Source: Stictocephala bisonia (Eukaryota > Arthropoda > Insecta > Hemiptera > Membracidae). From it: 64,000 nucleotides of DNA. The stretch spans positions 891,501 through 955,500 of the forward strand of contig JAQJVL010000153.1 in assembly GCA_035578905.1 (NCBI GenBank). Reading direction: 5' to 3'. Position 1 is the first letter of the stretch; every line of letters begins with the position of its first letter. A program made the translations under genes and the position numbers. The notes under the pieces were generated by a model. It did no database searches. It had not been told where the DNA came from and was given only the letters and a program-made list of their open reading frames with translations. Shown one piece after another: positions 22,101-37,100 of the stretch.

Positions 22101-25100
22101 GAACAACACTCACGTCAACTTTATCTAAGTCCAAATCAGTGCAAACCACATTGATTGAAGTGGCAGAGGTTGAGGTTATCCTAGTTAGAGGTAGAGGAAT
22201 CCTTATAATGCTAAAAGAAGCAAGTAGCTCATTAACTGCCGTCTTTTCTCTTGATTATTTCAAACTGTCAACATTGAGGTCACCTAGAATGCAGATTCCT
22301 CAGTTGTTGTTTCTAATTACGCCCAGCGCTAGAGCCATCTGTGTAAGGGCACCCCCCAAGCAATGCAGACAGAGGTCTCTAAACCCCAAGTACATATAAG
22401 GCTTCCTTTTTACGCAAAAGTATTTTTATACCTGCCATCTCACATAAGAGTTCTATACTATGGTTTTCTAATGCAATACCATCAACTTCATTGACAAGGC
22501 TGACTTTGCTTAAATATAGCTACATCTCCTTTTGCATGGTTTTCTCTGCAGTATGCAGCAATCAAAATGTAGTCAATCAAGCGAACATTTTTCAATGTTA
22601 ATGAGTTCAGTCCATGCTCTGTAAGGACTAACATGTCAGGCTTGTATATACACATATGTTCAAAAAGTGATTCAGCCTGTCAATTTTGTTACTTAATCTG
22701 TCAATATTCTGATGAAATATTTTAATTTATTCTTTATTTTTGCTTTGGGACAGTTTTGAACCTGGATTTCTTTGTTGTAATGTGCTCTAAAAAATTATAA
22801 TACAAGGGTTGTTGTTTAATGGCTTCATCGATATGTTTTATAAAGTCTTCAAAAGTTTCGTTATTTCCCAGTAGTTTGGCAGTTTTTGGTGGGCCATTGT
22901 GTACCTTGAAGGTATGTGTCACTGGAGTGGGATTAGAGATAGGCGTAGCCATCTGTAGAGATGGCTCGATATTTTGCTGCTTGGAGAGACACACTATGGA
23001 CATGGTTCTCTTTTGAATTGATTTGAGTTGTGCTATTTTTAGTGGTTAAACGACAGTGCTTCAGCTTTTTGCCACTGTTTTAATTGTCTTCAGGTATCAG
23101 GTCCAGGAGTTAGGTTATGAATAATGTTCAGATTTTGATGGTTATCAGTCCTGACTACAGTGTTTTGTTGATTCTGCAAAAAAGGAGATAATTGAGCCCT
23201 CTAACACTCCAAGCCTAATTTTCACACGCTCAATTTCAGCTAACAAGTTGGATTTGCTCTCAGTACTTGCCTCATTGGTGCTTGTTTGAGTTCCACTATC
23301 AATTGTCGTCTTTTTTAATTCCACTATACTGCTGGATTGCCCCTTGTTGAGTATCTTAATTTCTTCTATTAATTTATGTTGCTCCTTTAATGTTTTTCAT
23401 AATTTATAATTGCTGCCTCCTTTTCCTTGTCATATTCATCAAAAGTTATACTAAGCTGGTTTCTTAGTTGTCTCTCCATTTCAAAGTTTGTGCTCGGTTT
23501 CGTTAAGCGCTTGTACAAGGTCATTGACCTTGTTTCGCAGAGCCTGATTCTCGTTTTCAAGTGCGTCTAATTAGTCTTGCTGGATAATTTTATTGGTATT
23601 ACCTAAATAAAGGACTTTTAGCTAACTTTGCATTTTCAAGAATTGGATTTTGAAGTTCAACTCTTAATTTATTGTTATCAGTGAGCAAGATATTTCCCAC
23701 CTCTGCAGCCAGTGTGAGAGAGGTCTCCAAATCAGGTTCCTCATTGAGGTTTTTTATTTTGTCTTGAATGTCAGAGATAGAATTAGTGCATTGGTTGAGA
23801 GTAATATTTGTATTTGTTTCAAGTAGTTCAGTGTTGAAGATCTTGCCTGTAGTGTTGAAATATGTCTGGGCCTCTTTTAAAGCTATATTAAAATTTTTAT
23901 TTTTGAAATTCTCTATCAAAAATAAAATGTAGGTTTGAATGTTTTCATGGTAGGGTGCAAAATTAATATTTTTCACTATCACAGTTTTATTGTCGCCAAA
24001 GAAAGTAATGTTGTATTTAGTTTGTTTACTCTTTTTCAATTATTTCAAGTATTTTTGCTGCCCAGTAGCAACTTTCCTTTATTTTAGCAAATACTATGTC
24101 CCCTATCTGGTAGGTAATCATGTTGTTGTCAGCAACTGTTAAACTACTGATACGTTTAGCTTGTCTAATTGCAAATTTATAATTAAGATTGTCAGATTAT
24201 TTAAAATGATACGGTTCAGTTTTTTATATCCTGGTTTGGCTGTTTCCAGTAGTTTTTAGTATTATTGTCAAATAATTAAAAACAATGAGGTTCAGTTTTT
24301 TTATATCCTGGTTTGTCTAATTCCAGTAATTATTAATTAGAATGTAGGAAAAATAAATGTATTATATATTAAATATAATACATTAATATGTGTTATATTT
24401 AATATATAATACATTTATATATTAAATATATAACACAGTGTGTGTATGGGTGGGCGGGTAGGTCAATACCACAGTGTGTGTATGGGTGGGCGGGTGGGTC
24501 AATAACACAGTGTGTGTATGGGTGGAGCACCATATATTGAAGCGTAATTATAAAGCACCATATATTGATGATGCTTTATATATGGGAAACTATGGAAATT
24601 CGTCTGACATTGGTGAAAAATTTACTTTGTCTGCACTAGATTGCACCAGTGGCCCACCCCAGCTATAAACTTGGGGAGAAAGTATTGTGGATACTATATA
24701 CTATAGGTTCTGTACTCAGTCCTCCTAATACTGACACAACGTTCACTCAATGATTGCCATTGACGTGGACACTAGTAGAACATCTGTTTTGTCAATATTT
24801 GGTGGCATTCAGGTTCTGTTTATGTTTTTTAGAAATTAGAACAAACTGGACATTATATAACTATGTCCAGTTTGTTCTAATTGTCAATTAATAAAACTGA
24901 GATATATCAGTGTCCTGGGTCAGGCAGAGAAGTAAATGATTTTGAGCTGTAGACTGATGAGTGGTGTTTTGTTGATGTAGTACTGCTGACACACTATCTA
25001 GGTCAGGTCAGCGACCTTGCCATATGGTTAGCAGCACCTGTGATATTGTCTACAGTGTTGTGTCTTAATACACTGATGTTGTAATAACTGTGACTTTAAA

Positions 25101-28100
25101 ACTGCCAACTGTTGGTAGTTATGATGATGTCACTAGTATTAACTTATTATATTATTGAGACTAGTATTCTGAACTTACGAGATGAATGATTATTCAGTTG
25201 GTTATCTTATTCTTGTTAGAATATATTATATTTTATCAGTCTCCTTTGTTGTTGAGGAGCGTTTGTATTGTTAAAGTGAGTTATGCCAACTTAAAAGTGT
25301 TGACTGTGAAGTTAATAGTTTTAAAATGTTGTAGTTTCCTGTATGTAAGCTTGAGATGTGAATTATATAGGTAAGTAGACTCATGGTACTTTATATGTGT
25401 TGAGGATAAAGTCTAAATAAATCTTCTTTGCCTAAAACACACTGATTTTACTGAAAAATATGGGATCACTTTTACAGTAGGTAACGGGTGTCCGCTATCT
25501 TTTCTGCTGCGGATCCATCCAAGACAATGATTTTTTAAAGAGGAAACTAGCCCCTGAAGTTAGCTTAAAGGAAGACTTAATTAAAATGGAAGAACAAGAA
25601 AGAAAACGCTCTAAAGCCCAGATAAAAGCAAGGGATATTAAATTGATGCAACTAGAAGATAATATAAGAAACCTCATAGAGAAAAAAGATGAACATGAAA
25701 TTGAGGTTGATGACATTCTTTTAAAATACAAAAAGAAATATTCGAACAAAAGTTTTAGAGTACTGTCAAAATGTTTAGAGACAGATTTGCTCTTTGTACG
25801 AAAAAAATTGAAACCTTAAATCTTGAAAATTTAAGCCTTAAAAAAGAATTAAAAAGATTGCAAAATAATTCAATACAACATGTTTATGCAAAAACCCTCA
25901 TATCTACAGTAGACACAAACAAAATTTGACAAAGTAGCTACCCTCCTACAGAAATCCAAGCGTTGCTTGATGAACTGAAAGACATGCAGGATGAAAACAA
26001 AAACCTTACGTTAATAATTGAAATACTCCAGAGTGAACAGGACAGAAATTCATCACCACCAATTTGTCTCAAATGCCTCACCATTCACTGATAAATTCTC
26101 CCATGTAAAAAAGGGTCAAGCAACAATTGCTGCACAGTGCGGATGAGTTTGTGATTTCATATGGAAACAATGCAAAATGAAAATGGAGTCATGGTGGAAG
26201 GAGTGGAAATGAAAAAGTTCACAGATATGTCCTAAGTCTTCCTCTAACTTTTTCGTGAAGTTCTCCCATTCCTTGTCCTTTGCGTCCTTTATTATTCTTC
26301 TGCATTCTCTCTTCTTTGCCAAATATTCATCTTTGTCTTCTTGCGCTCTGGTTTTCCACCACTTCCTCCATGCTTTGTTCTTCTCTTTTACTCCTTTAAT
26401 TGTCTCTTCATTCCACCAACTTGTTTGTTTTTCTCTTCTTTTCCCCTTTGTTCTCCCACATACCTTTTCGGCTGCCTTTACTATTGTGTCCTTGAACCGA
26501 TTCCATTCCTCTTCCAGCTCCCCTACCTCTGTTCTGGGTAACTCCTTTTTTACCATATTTCTAAATTCTTCCTTCTTCGAAAGTGCCAAAACAATGCAAA
26601 ATGAAAATGGAGTCATGGTGGAAGGAGTGGAAATGAAAAAGTTGTGGAAAAGGTATTTCCAAACACTGTTGAAAAGTCTTTACCATATCTGATGGAAATC
26701 GTTTTAATATATTGACTAACAATGATGCAGAAGCTGGGGATATCACAGTTAAAGTAGCTGATGACCATATTATATCGCGAGGACAAAGAGCAAATCAGGG
26801 AAAATCAAAGCAGCATTAACCTAGAAGGATGGCATACTCAAAACTCAGGCAAGAAGAAGACACAAGAAACAAAGTTCTGGTGCTGAGTGACAGTCGTGGA
26901 AGAGGACTGGGAGAAGAAAATACAGGACAGATGCCACTTAACCTTAACTAAATAGTGATGGTTTAACTCACATGTAAAACTAATCCATCATTCTTTCTTT
27001 ATGATATTAGTTGGTCTAAAATCCAAAGAGAGTATTCTGTTCGGGATTTTGGCGTCCTCGTAGACTCTAATTTAATCTTCTCTGAACACATAAACTGTTG
27101 TAACAAAAGCTGGGAGGAACTTGGATTTTATCATGTGAATTACTAGATGAAGAAATAAGTGACGGCAATGACAAAGGTGAAGACACAATTTGTCATCAAG
27201 AAGGGATGAATGCACTTCAGATAGCAGCAGTGTACATTAAGCAACAAAAACATTCGACTGCAGTTGATGTGATGGTCATTAAAAAATAGTGTGACTACGC
27301 TTTTAAGAAAGGACCTGATCAAAACAAACAGAAAAAAATAACTGATTTTTTCTAGTAAAGAGTTGTGTATAGTACTGTATATAGTTAAAAGTTTTTAGGC
27401 CTAAACGTAGTTTTATAGTCAATTTAATACAAGTGTGTCTTCTTCAATTTAGTGTAATGTATTTTTTGTTTTTGTAATCTTTTGTACATACACTGTTTAG
27501 AAATTAACGATGGAATAGTGCTGGTAGATAAAACGTACACATAGTTGGTAAGTTATATGTACTTCAATCGTTTTTCTATTCAAATTATTATCTTAACTGT
27601 ATATATTTAGAATTTATTCCTAATTACTGATACAATTTTGTGCCTTTTGTTTCAACCGACTTTTACATTATCCGTCTATGGATGAGTCCCGTGGAAGGCA
27701 ATTAAGAGGGCGTCTACGGTATGTTCGATTACAGAAATAATACGTTCACTGAAATAAAGAGGACTACTGACCAAACTCAATACAGAGCAGACTGACTATG
27801 TGACTCATGACAATATCGCCCACTCCCAATCGCACAGAAAAAACAAATCAGTTTGTCCCTAAATAGACCGCTCCGCTCCCACCAGCTGCTTGTGTACGCG
27901 CTTCCTCCTGATAGTATGAATTTGATTTTGTCGCTCTAAATTGCACCATTCGCCCGCTCTCAATTGCTGTTTGTGTGTGTTTCCTCATAGTAAAACTTTT
28001 CAAAAAGTTCAAACTCAATTTTTACGGAATTTTTTATGCCCAACTTTAATACTAGCGAATGTATCAATGACATCGTTAAAGTTAAGCGTACACATCAAGT

Positions 28101-31100
28101 CTTTTTCTATAGCTAAACAGCTAAGTTAACTAACCTTTTCTCTTCTTTTATGATTAAATATATTTTACAACTTTAAAATTAATAAACTGTTGATATTGTT
28201 TTGATCAGCATAAAACACAGATTAAAATGGTTATTTTTTTAAAAAAGCATTAGATATGTAAATTAAGGTGCGGCGTTAAATATTAGCATCATGTCCACCC
28301 TAATACTAATACTGGCTTAATTCTATGCGTTTTATCTACGAGTACTGGTAACATACCTGAAGTAATTGAGAGGAATTATTTGGATCACAAAGGATGGAAA
28401 AACTTTAAACACCGAAAATCGCTGTTTGGTCTCACTGATACTGGACAATCACAGTATCAGTTTTCACCGATACTTCAAAGTAACAGGTAAATCACTAGCG
28501 GTGGAAGCACATGCGCTAATCGAAGCCACCCTCCCCGGGCATTTTAACATTTTAACACTACTGGTGGCAAATGACGGCTAGTCATCACCTGCAAACAGCT
28601 TATGTTTAGCAAGTGATGGCTAGCCATCACCTGGACGTCTGCAGTAATTATTTTATTACAATGCTTAGCGGTAACATAGCAACGCAATCTCGGTGGCACT
28701 AGAAAGGTAAATTATAGTCTATCGCCAGATATCACCTGTTCTACATCTGAACCGTTTCGGTTCGGTATTGTAATGGAGTGATAACAAGTAATTTTCTGTC
28801 TTCGCGCGCCATAATTGATGTTTGACACCAAAGAATTGAGCATTACTCTATGAATTATTTCTTCATGTATATTCTAATACTTGACGTATTATGATTTTAG
28901 AATGGAATCATTGTTGTTGTGTAAAGATATTTTTGACAAATATTACTATTTTTATGCAATTATTTTATCATATTTCTTACCAACTCAAATAAAAGGAATG
29001 TTTTTTTTATTTAAAACGTTTTTCAGTGTATATATTTTATTCAATTAATGTAACTCCAAGTTTTCAATTTTACTAATCATATATGTTGTTATATAATAAA
29101 TCTAATGGTGTAAAAATGTTTCAATGAGTATTCTTGCACATGCCTACACTACAAATTTTAAATTTTTTAAATGTTCATATATTTTATACTATTTACAATT
29201 CATTGGATATTTATAATCTTTGAAATTTCTACTAAATCTAATAAAACAAGAAAAAGTAACAATAACTTCAGTTCAAACATTGTATAAATGTATAAAAAAT
29301 ATATAAATTCTGTAAAAAAATGTTATGCTTAGTTTCCAATCAAATATTGTTGTTCTCTTGTGTTTTTTTTTTAAGATAAATACATATAAAAATATATACA
29401 TACAGTAACATCTATTTTGCTTTTTATTTATGGCAAAAACTCTTAGGCGAAACCTTAGCAATAGGGAAAGTACATATGTTTAGTTTTTGTAAAATAACTT
29501 CGATTTACATAGAGGTATACCCATAATGTTATACAGTTTCAAAAACTAGATAGTATTGAAAATCTGTTTGCTATCTCAGATTTTGGAAAAAAATGTAAGA
29601 AGTTAATTTTCTAGGCATGGTCCCCTCACTATTTTAGTAAATAAATTATAGTTTTCATATATGAAACGTAAAAATATATACAAAATAATAGTTAATTTAA
29701 AATCAAATATTATTATTTCCCATTTAATTCTCAAAAGAAACATATGTAACAATTCACATATACTGTATTGTTTATATTTTTAATAAAACCCCTGGTGCAA
29801 CCCCTAAAGATAGCCTGTCACTGGTGGTAAAATGGCCTGCCACTAGTACGGTTAACTGGCCTTCAAAATTTGCCGCCCTGGGGCCGGGCCCATGTGGCCC
29901 ATGCCTAATCCGGCCCTGGCAATGGGTTACAAAAAAAAAAAAAAAAAGATTTCCAATGAAAACTATCATGGGGAACAAATATAGACAGTTAGCAAAGCAA
30001 AATCCAACTTCGTATATCAACATAAACGGAATATAAACTAAGATGGCACTAAGTTTAGGAAGAGTCACAATGTTCTTTTAGGTTGATTATAATTTTAACA
30101 CATAACACTGACTTTACAGCTGATGAAATAACTATTTAAGTTTGTAGTGAAATGAAAATGAAATATTTTTACTAAGGAAGGATTGGAACTAGTCCTGTCT
30201 TTCAACTAAGGTGGTGAGGGAACAAAAGAGCAGTCAGAAACATCTGATAGGTGTTAAAATGAGACTTTTAATTATATATTTTATCCTCATCTTCTTTTAT
30301 CTAAATTTGATTAACATACTAGAGCAGTAGTGCTACGGTCGCGGTTGTTTAGCGACCTGCCTACAAACAGCAAGGTTTCAATTGCTGTGAGGGTAGAGAG
30401 TGCAAAGGCATAACAATGTTAACCTTTCAATAATTAACAACCTCTCTAAATAATATCAAATACCACGGTCATCTGATAGGACTCATGCTAGAGAGTTGAG
30501 TGCCAAGAATTTGAATCATGACAAGTATTTTGCTTTCAAGACAAAAGAGATTGCTCTCAAGTTTCATGTGGATAGTGTGCAATAAGTGTTGGTATATCTC
30601 CCTCATTGTTAACATTATATTTATAACTTTTAAATTTATTGCCTGTAGTTTTTGTCCAATCTTCAGCTAGTTAGGATGGTTAGATTTTTCATGTATAAGG
30701 GCTAACAATTTTGAAATGAATAAAACTTACATCTTTCCAACCTTTAGAGGCAGCATATTGGAGAGGTGAATGACCTTGAACATTTTGAGCATTGATGTTT
30801 GCTCCTGAGCCTATTAATAATTTAACAACTGCAATACGGCCTGCAGATGCTGCTAGTATCAGAGGAGTCATCTGCATCTGAAATAATAAATAGTACAGGA
30901 ATAATAATTATTCACTATGAAATTATAATTTTTCAAAATTTGGAATGTAAGAAATAAGTGTTTCTGCATACATCTAGATTTAATCACTGTATGTTGTGAA
31001 ATTACTTACAAGGAAATATCTTTATATAAACAGAAATAAGCTCCAGGAATTACATTCTGGATAAACAATATGAATAACATGACTTGTTTAAGAATTTCTT

Positions 31101-34100
31101 TTTCAAATAAAATGCAAATTCATAAATGAAAAATTTATGAGAAATGAATTTACAGGCATTTAAGAGTTCAGGGGAATATATATTGCATCCTAGCCAACAT
31201 TCCTTCTCAACAGAGGTATTCTGTGAAACACTTCTACATAACTTAGTAGGTGGGAATTAAGCCCTTAATTATAAAAAACATTATTATAATGTAATTACTA
31301 TACATAGATTCAGATATAACATGCCAATACAACTTTTTTTATATTTTAAGGTGAATATTAATGGTTATTTGAGTTTAGCATGAATGCCTGTGCAGTCTGG
31401 TTACTTACGGAGATAGACTAATCAACAAAGATGGCCATTCAATAATATGTTAGCTGCCACGTCGTTGCTGCGGTTCTCAGAGGCGTGTTAATGGTTTTGT
31501 AAGTTATATGGAATGAAAAGACCCTACACTAATCCAGGAGGATTACTGTGCCAATTTATATGGAGCCACACCAGCTTTGACGATTTCAATTAATAATTTT
31601 ATCAGTTATCCTGGCCAAACATGTGTCTGCTTAGTATAATTTAAAGTGGGACGTAGCTTTGGCCTTCCATGATGGCATCTTCTCCGGAGCGGAGATCACA
31701 CGATCTTCATCTTCGGGTAGGCAGCAACGGACTGGGCGACCGGTCCACCTTCCACCAAACGGTTACTATTACATCCCACCATGCCTTGTGCCTCATAACC
31801 CTGGAGTATCATTGGCCAGCCAGCGTTGCTGGTTTATCATTGGGCGAGACCCAAATTAGATGCTTATGGGTCTAATATGATGGGACATTTAAATGAGTAA
31901 TTGTTGGTGTGATTGGCCACCAGTTGGTATTACACCAAGTGTTCCTAAAATTGATGTGTAGCACAAATCGGTACTACAACGTCTTCAGGTAAGGTTTCAG
32001 TAAAATGGCAATGTAGTGGATGCTGGAGACATCTGGTGGTTAGTGGATGTGCTTCGTTCATGTGAGTATGGTTGTCTGACAACAGAATAATTACCTATTG
32101 ATTTATAGCCTGCTACTAAGCAACCACAATTTCTGTATTTAGTAGTAGGTCGGCACAAAGAAAAATTCTATAAGGTATTAATAAAACAAATTACAGATTG
32201 AACAATTAGTATGGGTGTGTGGCAGGTTGCTACTAACCAAAGTATAAGCAAATATTACAATAATGAACATGAGCTAATAATAACAACAGTTATTTAAAAC
32301 ATCTTCAAGACAAGGTAGACTAATGTTTTCATAAAAAAGACACCTCTTCATTCCAGCTGTCATTAGCTGCGAGCCTAGACAAATTGTTTAGGCTATACAA
32401 ATGTAAAAATATGAATTTATTATCAATATTAGGACATAGCTGAACATTTAAAATAAAAGTGTAAATGTGAAATTGTCAAAATAAGATCAAAAAACAGTTG
32501 AAGGTATCAAAATTATTTTTGAAATTACTAGTACATATTATTTGTGAATATCTTTGAAGCATTCATTTCAAATAAAAGGCATAACCCGGCACACTTTGCA
32601 ATAAGTATTTACTTAAAATCTGTCTTCTGACTGCAGCCTGCCTTCAAGTTGAGCACTTTTCTACAGTTGTTGATGGGTATTCTTCGAGACCCATTAGCTC
32701 CAAGGCTTCTTTCCTTGAAAAAAGTTGAAGAGAGCTGTTTAAAGTTTGGTTCAGTATTATCTTTATATAAAAGCCATGTGTTAACAATGCAAGTTCCAAA
32801 AAATAAACTTACCACAACCTTATGGTGCCAACTTAAGGTTTTTCGCACTGCTGAATTACATGACACCACTTGGTCGGTGACATTAATGCCCATTTCAACT
32901 CATTGTACTAAGTTACTACAAGTGGTTTTATAATGCTGTCCCTTTTTCTATCTTTTTTATCCATATCACCCATCGTCAGAGTAATTGTTGATAAAATAAC
33001 ATGAGTACTCTTCTTTTTTCTTGTCAGTTTGTAATTGATATCCATATTAGTTTGGAAAACTGCCATTTCTCCAGTTTTATATTATTAGGTGCATATTTAT
33101 AATTTTAATATTCAAGATAAGTTCTTTTGGAATTCGATCTGATCCAAGTGTGCTTACTAAACGAGTTCTCTTATCTAAAAGAGATTTACCGAGTTTAATT
33201 GAGCAGTAAAAGCTTTATAAATATATCATATTGCCAGTGTATGTAAGGCTCAGTAAGTTCTAAAACAACTGATGTACTCATTTGTAACTCTGGTGAGATA
33301 TATGATCCTTTTTCTAAATATAATTTTATAAAATATGTATATCATTTACTGTCACAAAGTTTTAAAATTTTAACACTATGGTTATAAGCTTTTTTAGAAA
33401 AATATTGTCTGAATATGAGTATTTCACGAAATAGTACCATGAGCTGGACTAAAGCAAGTTCTTCTTCTACTATTTTTACATTTTTGAAAATCAGATTAAG
33501 TAAATCCATTGAGTGGAGAAATTTTAGCCAACCTACCTTTTCGTTCCATGTCCTACTTAAATTTAATTCCGGTTTGGCAGTTGTTAAATTGCCAAAACCT
33601 TATTAAGAGCTGAAATCTATTTCTACTCATTACTTGGTTTTTGTAGTGTCTTATTTGAGAAGTAATTAGCAATCCTAGGGAATATACACCATCCAAATAA
33701 CTAAACCAAAAAACTTTTTCCATCTTATAAGTGTTGGTGTCATGCAATGTCTCAGTCTATTACTTCGGCCTATATAATGTCTTATATAAGCATTTCAATT
33801 TGTTTGAGCATAAGATCTAAAACTTCGGGTCATTGAACATAAGCAGACAATATTCAATAGGATTATTGAATCTGGGCAAGTTTACTTTTCATTTTGCAAT
33901 TCTAATAATTTTAAAGTTTTGTTGCAGACCTTGAAAATTTCCCCCAGAACTGTCAATCTGGACATTGTTTCTCCTACCTCTTATTGCTGGTTGATGTCTT
34001 CTCGATTGATCACATCCTCTTTCTATAATTTGGTCTATCTGTGGTGCTGTTGGTGAATTAGCAGTATCTAATGTATGGGTAGGAATTCAAGGTTTCTGAA

Positions 34101-37100
34101 AATCAGGTGCACTGTTGACATTACTAACTGATATACGGCAACGATATCTTCACTGTAATTTTGAAATATTGTATCAGAAATGATCCTTCTGCAGGAATCT
34201 CAAATCAGGGGAATAATTAATATCATCTAAGCAAACATTTAGGTTGTCATCATTGTCACAGTAAATGTTAATTTCAATCTGGTTGTCTGTAGTAGAAATT
34301 TCAATTTCTTGTCAAGTAGTAGGTCTGCTAATTGTGAGTCATTTGATTGAATTTGTCAGTTCAGATGTCTCACCTTCTTTACTATCGCCCTCTGAGTCAG
34401 AACCAGCCGAGTCACCAACAGGTGGTGTAAAAAAGCTCACTTTGGAACCATATTCACTATTACTTGTCACTTAATTCTCTTCCATTCAATTCTATGTCTA
34501 TTTCATATGTCTGTAACTGATCACACATATTTACACAGGTTTACAAGCAATTATATACACAACATTAATAGAAATACTATATAAAACTTAACTTAGAATA
34601 CTATTTACAGTTACCATTTCAGTTTCTTTACAAACATGCCCGATAAAAAAATAATATTAGCAGAAAGCATAAAGTAACTGCAGAAAGCGAGCAAAACTGA
34701 GTGGTTGTGGCCATATACGCCGGAAACAGTAAAGACACAAAAAACCCATCAGCTGATTCCCCCTCCCTATCCAGTAAACATATGTTAGAAGCAAATTAAC
34801 ATCAAAAGTATCATAGTACTGATCAAAGTACGACATGTGAATATGCGATAGTTTATAACGCTTAAAAATAATGAAGTTATACTGATCAGTCCTACATTTA
34901 CAAATTAATGTAATTGTAATTTTTCAACAATTCATGATTCACAAAAACATTTTATGCGTGACAAATTAATAACTATTGAAAAATAACTGTTACCAACAGT
35001 TGGCATCTACAAGGAAAATAGAATGCACGGGCTGCAGCAGCTAACATGTTAATGGTCTTGTGACCAGCGTAGTTGAAAAATCTACAGTTATTTTGGATTT
35101 TGGCTACCTAATTTTGTTGGCTATGTTAGTAGGCTTCAGTCTAATTTCTCTTGAGTCTAATTCAGCCTACCACTAACCACAGAACCCACCACTAAATTCA
35201 GTTACTTGAGATAAGTCTGCATACTATAAGAAAAAATTGTCCTTAACTGCAATCTTTATTATTCACAACACAGCCAAAAATAAAAATTTTGCACTAGATA
35301 CTTTTAAAAGAGACCTTGGTCTAACCAACTCAACCCTACATCCATGTTTCAAGAGAGGGAACCTGACTAGCATGTCTGAGTATAAATAATAAATTCATAT
35401 TCAAATGTACAAATCAAGTAAACTTACTGAAGTACGGACCTAGGGTCAAACCATTTAAAATCTTTTCCTCTCAACAAATTCGGACACTGTTTATTCTTAT
35501 CTGGTTCAATAAGGAGTCTGTAATATGTTTTGACATTGAAATAAAGTGAAAACAGCCTTTATTTAAGTGGAAAAGTGAGGAATATCTATCCTCTCTTCCT
35601 CTTTTAAACCACATTGCTTAACCAATGAACAAAATTATTAGAAATGCGTTAGATAGAGCGGTAAGGTAGTATTTCCCTACTTGCTTAAAACTAAAATAAC
35701 AAGTATATAGTCCTGTGTTGATATTAAACATTAGGCTCAAGTGGTTGATGTGTGTGGTTAATGGGAAGTAATTTATGCAGTTACGAGGGCTGTTCAAAAA
35801 GTATCAGATTTTTAAAAATTAAAAGTGCATTTATTGAAATAGAGCTACAAACTTTAAATCCCTTTTAAAATAGTCTCCTTAGTGATGCACACACTTCTCC
35901 CAGCACTTCTACCACTGTTCAAAACATTTCTGGAAGCATCTTTGGCTCCAGCTGTTAAGCTCAGCAGTTATATTCTGTTTAATGTCTTTTCTTTCTTGAA
36001 ATCAAGTTCCTTTCAGGGACATTTTGAGCGAAGGAAATAGCCAGAAGTCACAGGGAGCCTTGTCGAGGGAGTACGGAGCTTGGTGAACCAGAGGAGTGTT
36101 GTTTTTAGCAAGAATACTCTGAATTAGGTGTTCATAGTGGGCAGGTGCATTGTCTTGATAGAGAAGCCAAGTTTTTGTTGCTCACAAATTTGGTTGTTTG
36201 TGCCGCACAGCATCACGTAGGCGATGAAGAACCTCAAGATAGTATTGTTTTGTGATGGTTTGGCCGTATGGTGTGTACTCATGATGCACCACTCCACTGG
36301 AGTCAAAGAAGACTGTCAACATGACCTTGGCTTGGCTGCAAACTTGCTGTGCTTTTTAGGTCTTGGAGACGTTGTGTGTTTCCACTGCGATGATTGCATC
36401 TTGGTTTCTGGGTCGTATCCATAAATACAGGATTTATCACCAGTGATCACTATGTTCAGGAAGTCAGGATTACTGTTTGAAGTGTCCAGCATGTCTTGTA
36501 AAATTTCAAGGCAAAGTTGCTTTTGCTCCATTGTCAGCAACTTTGAAACAAATTTTGCGGACACTCTCCTTATTTTCAAATCCTCAGTTAAAATTGAATA
36601 CGTACTCACCCAAAATGCTGACTTAAATTTCTTCTGCTAATTCTCAGACTGTAAGATTACGGTCCTCGGTGACTAAAGTTCATACATCATATTCAATAAC
36701 ATTCTCATTCTGGTTGTCGATGCCCTGCCTGAATGCGATTCACATTCCACTGACGTTTGAATCGATTGTCCCACTGAGTTTGAGTATTGCTCATGGCAGA
36801 CTTCCAAAAGTAGGGATGTGCCAAATAAGCTTAAGCAGCTTATTAAAGTAAGCAGCTCAGCTACTAAACAATTTAGTGAGAATACCTGCTTTTCAGCGGC
36901 AGTTATCCTCGTCTAACAGTTACAGAAAACAGACTGGTCAACAGCAGTGAACAGTAAGCACTTTTCTATATTTTAGCTGCTGTCTGCAGCTCTCTTGCAC
37001 TGTTGCAATGCGGCAAACGTGAACTATGGATGTGCTAAATAAGCTGAAGCAGCTGGTTTATTGAAGTAAGCAGCTCAGCTACTAAACAGTTGAGCGAGAA

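Larger units (their letters stand above)
20753..24121 (-). mobile_element. LINE (Jockey/CR1-like) with PWWP-type ORF1
   Basis: Minus strand, 5' to 3': ORF1 starts at 24121 with a PWWP-like domain, then coiled-coil-rich sequence to about 22734. ORF2 has an APE-type endonuclease with CILGDLNVDSLK (about 22290) and a LLSDHTGQF block (about 22090). The RT has FPEELKITKVFLLHKQGS (about 21230) and QHGFISGRSILNTLIDLV, then FLDLSKAFDCLDHRLLLSKL, ending near 20753 before the YADD region. Stops and frameshifts throughout show decay. Clade placement by eye is uncertain. Confidence 0.8.
25495..27130 (+). mobile_element. LINE remnant: coiled-coil ORF1, esterase-like motif, RT tail
   Basis: The plus strand encodes strongly charged coiled-coil sequence (KMEEQERKRSKAQIKARD..., 25586-25819, continuing in a second frame to about 26090). 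After an interruption (26220-26588) comes NKVLVLSDSRGRGLGEE (about 26872-26922), which resembles the GDS-type motif of the SGNH esterase domain known in some LINE ORF1 proteins. Around 27030-27110, VRDFGVLVDSNLIFSEHI matches the RT C-terminal region of Jockey/CR1-type LINEs, so most of ORF2 has been deleted. Confidence 0.65.

Noticed and set aside
26255..26692. 145-codon plus-strand frame rich in F, S and H
   Set aside because: It is the antisense of the RTE-like fragment, whose minus-strand reading matches a known LINE region.
30320..30420. tRNA-like stretch with GGTTTCAATTGC
   Set aside because: The B-box match is poor and no cloverleaf could be drawn.
32649..32933. 94-codon plus-strand frame
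   Set aside because: The opposite strand reads the piggyBac C-terminal block, so this is its shadow.
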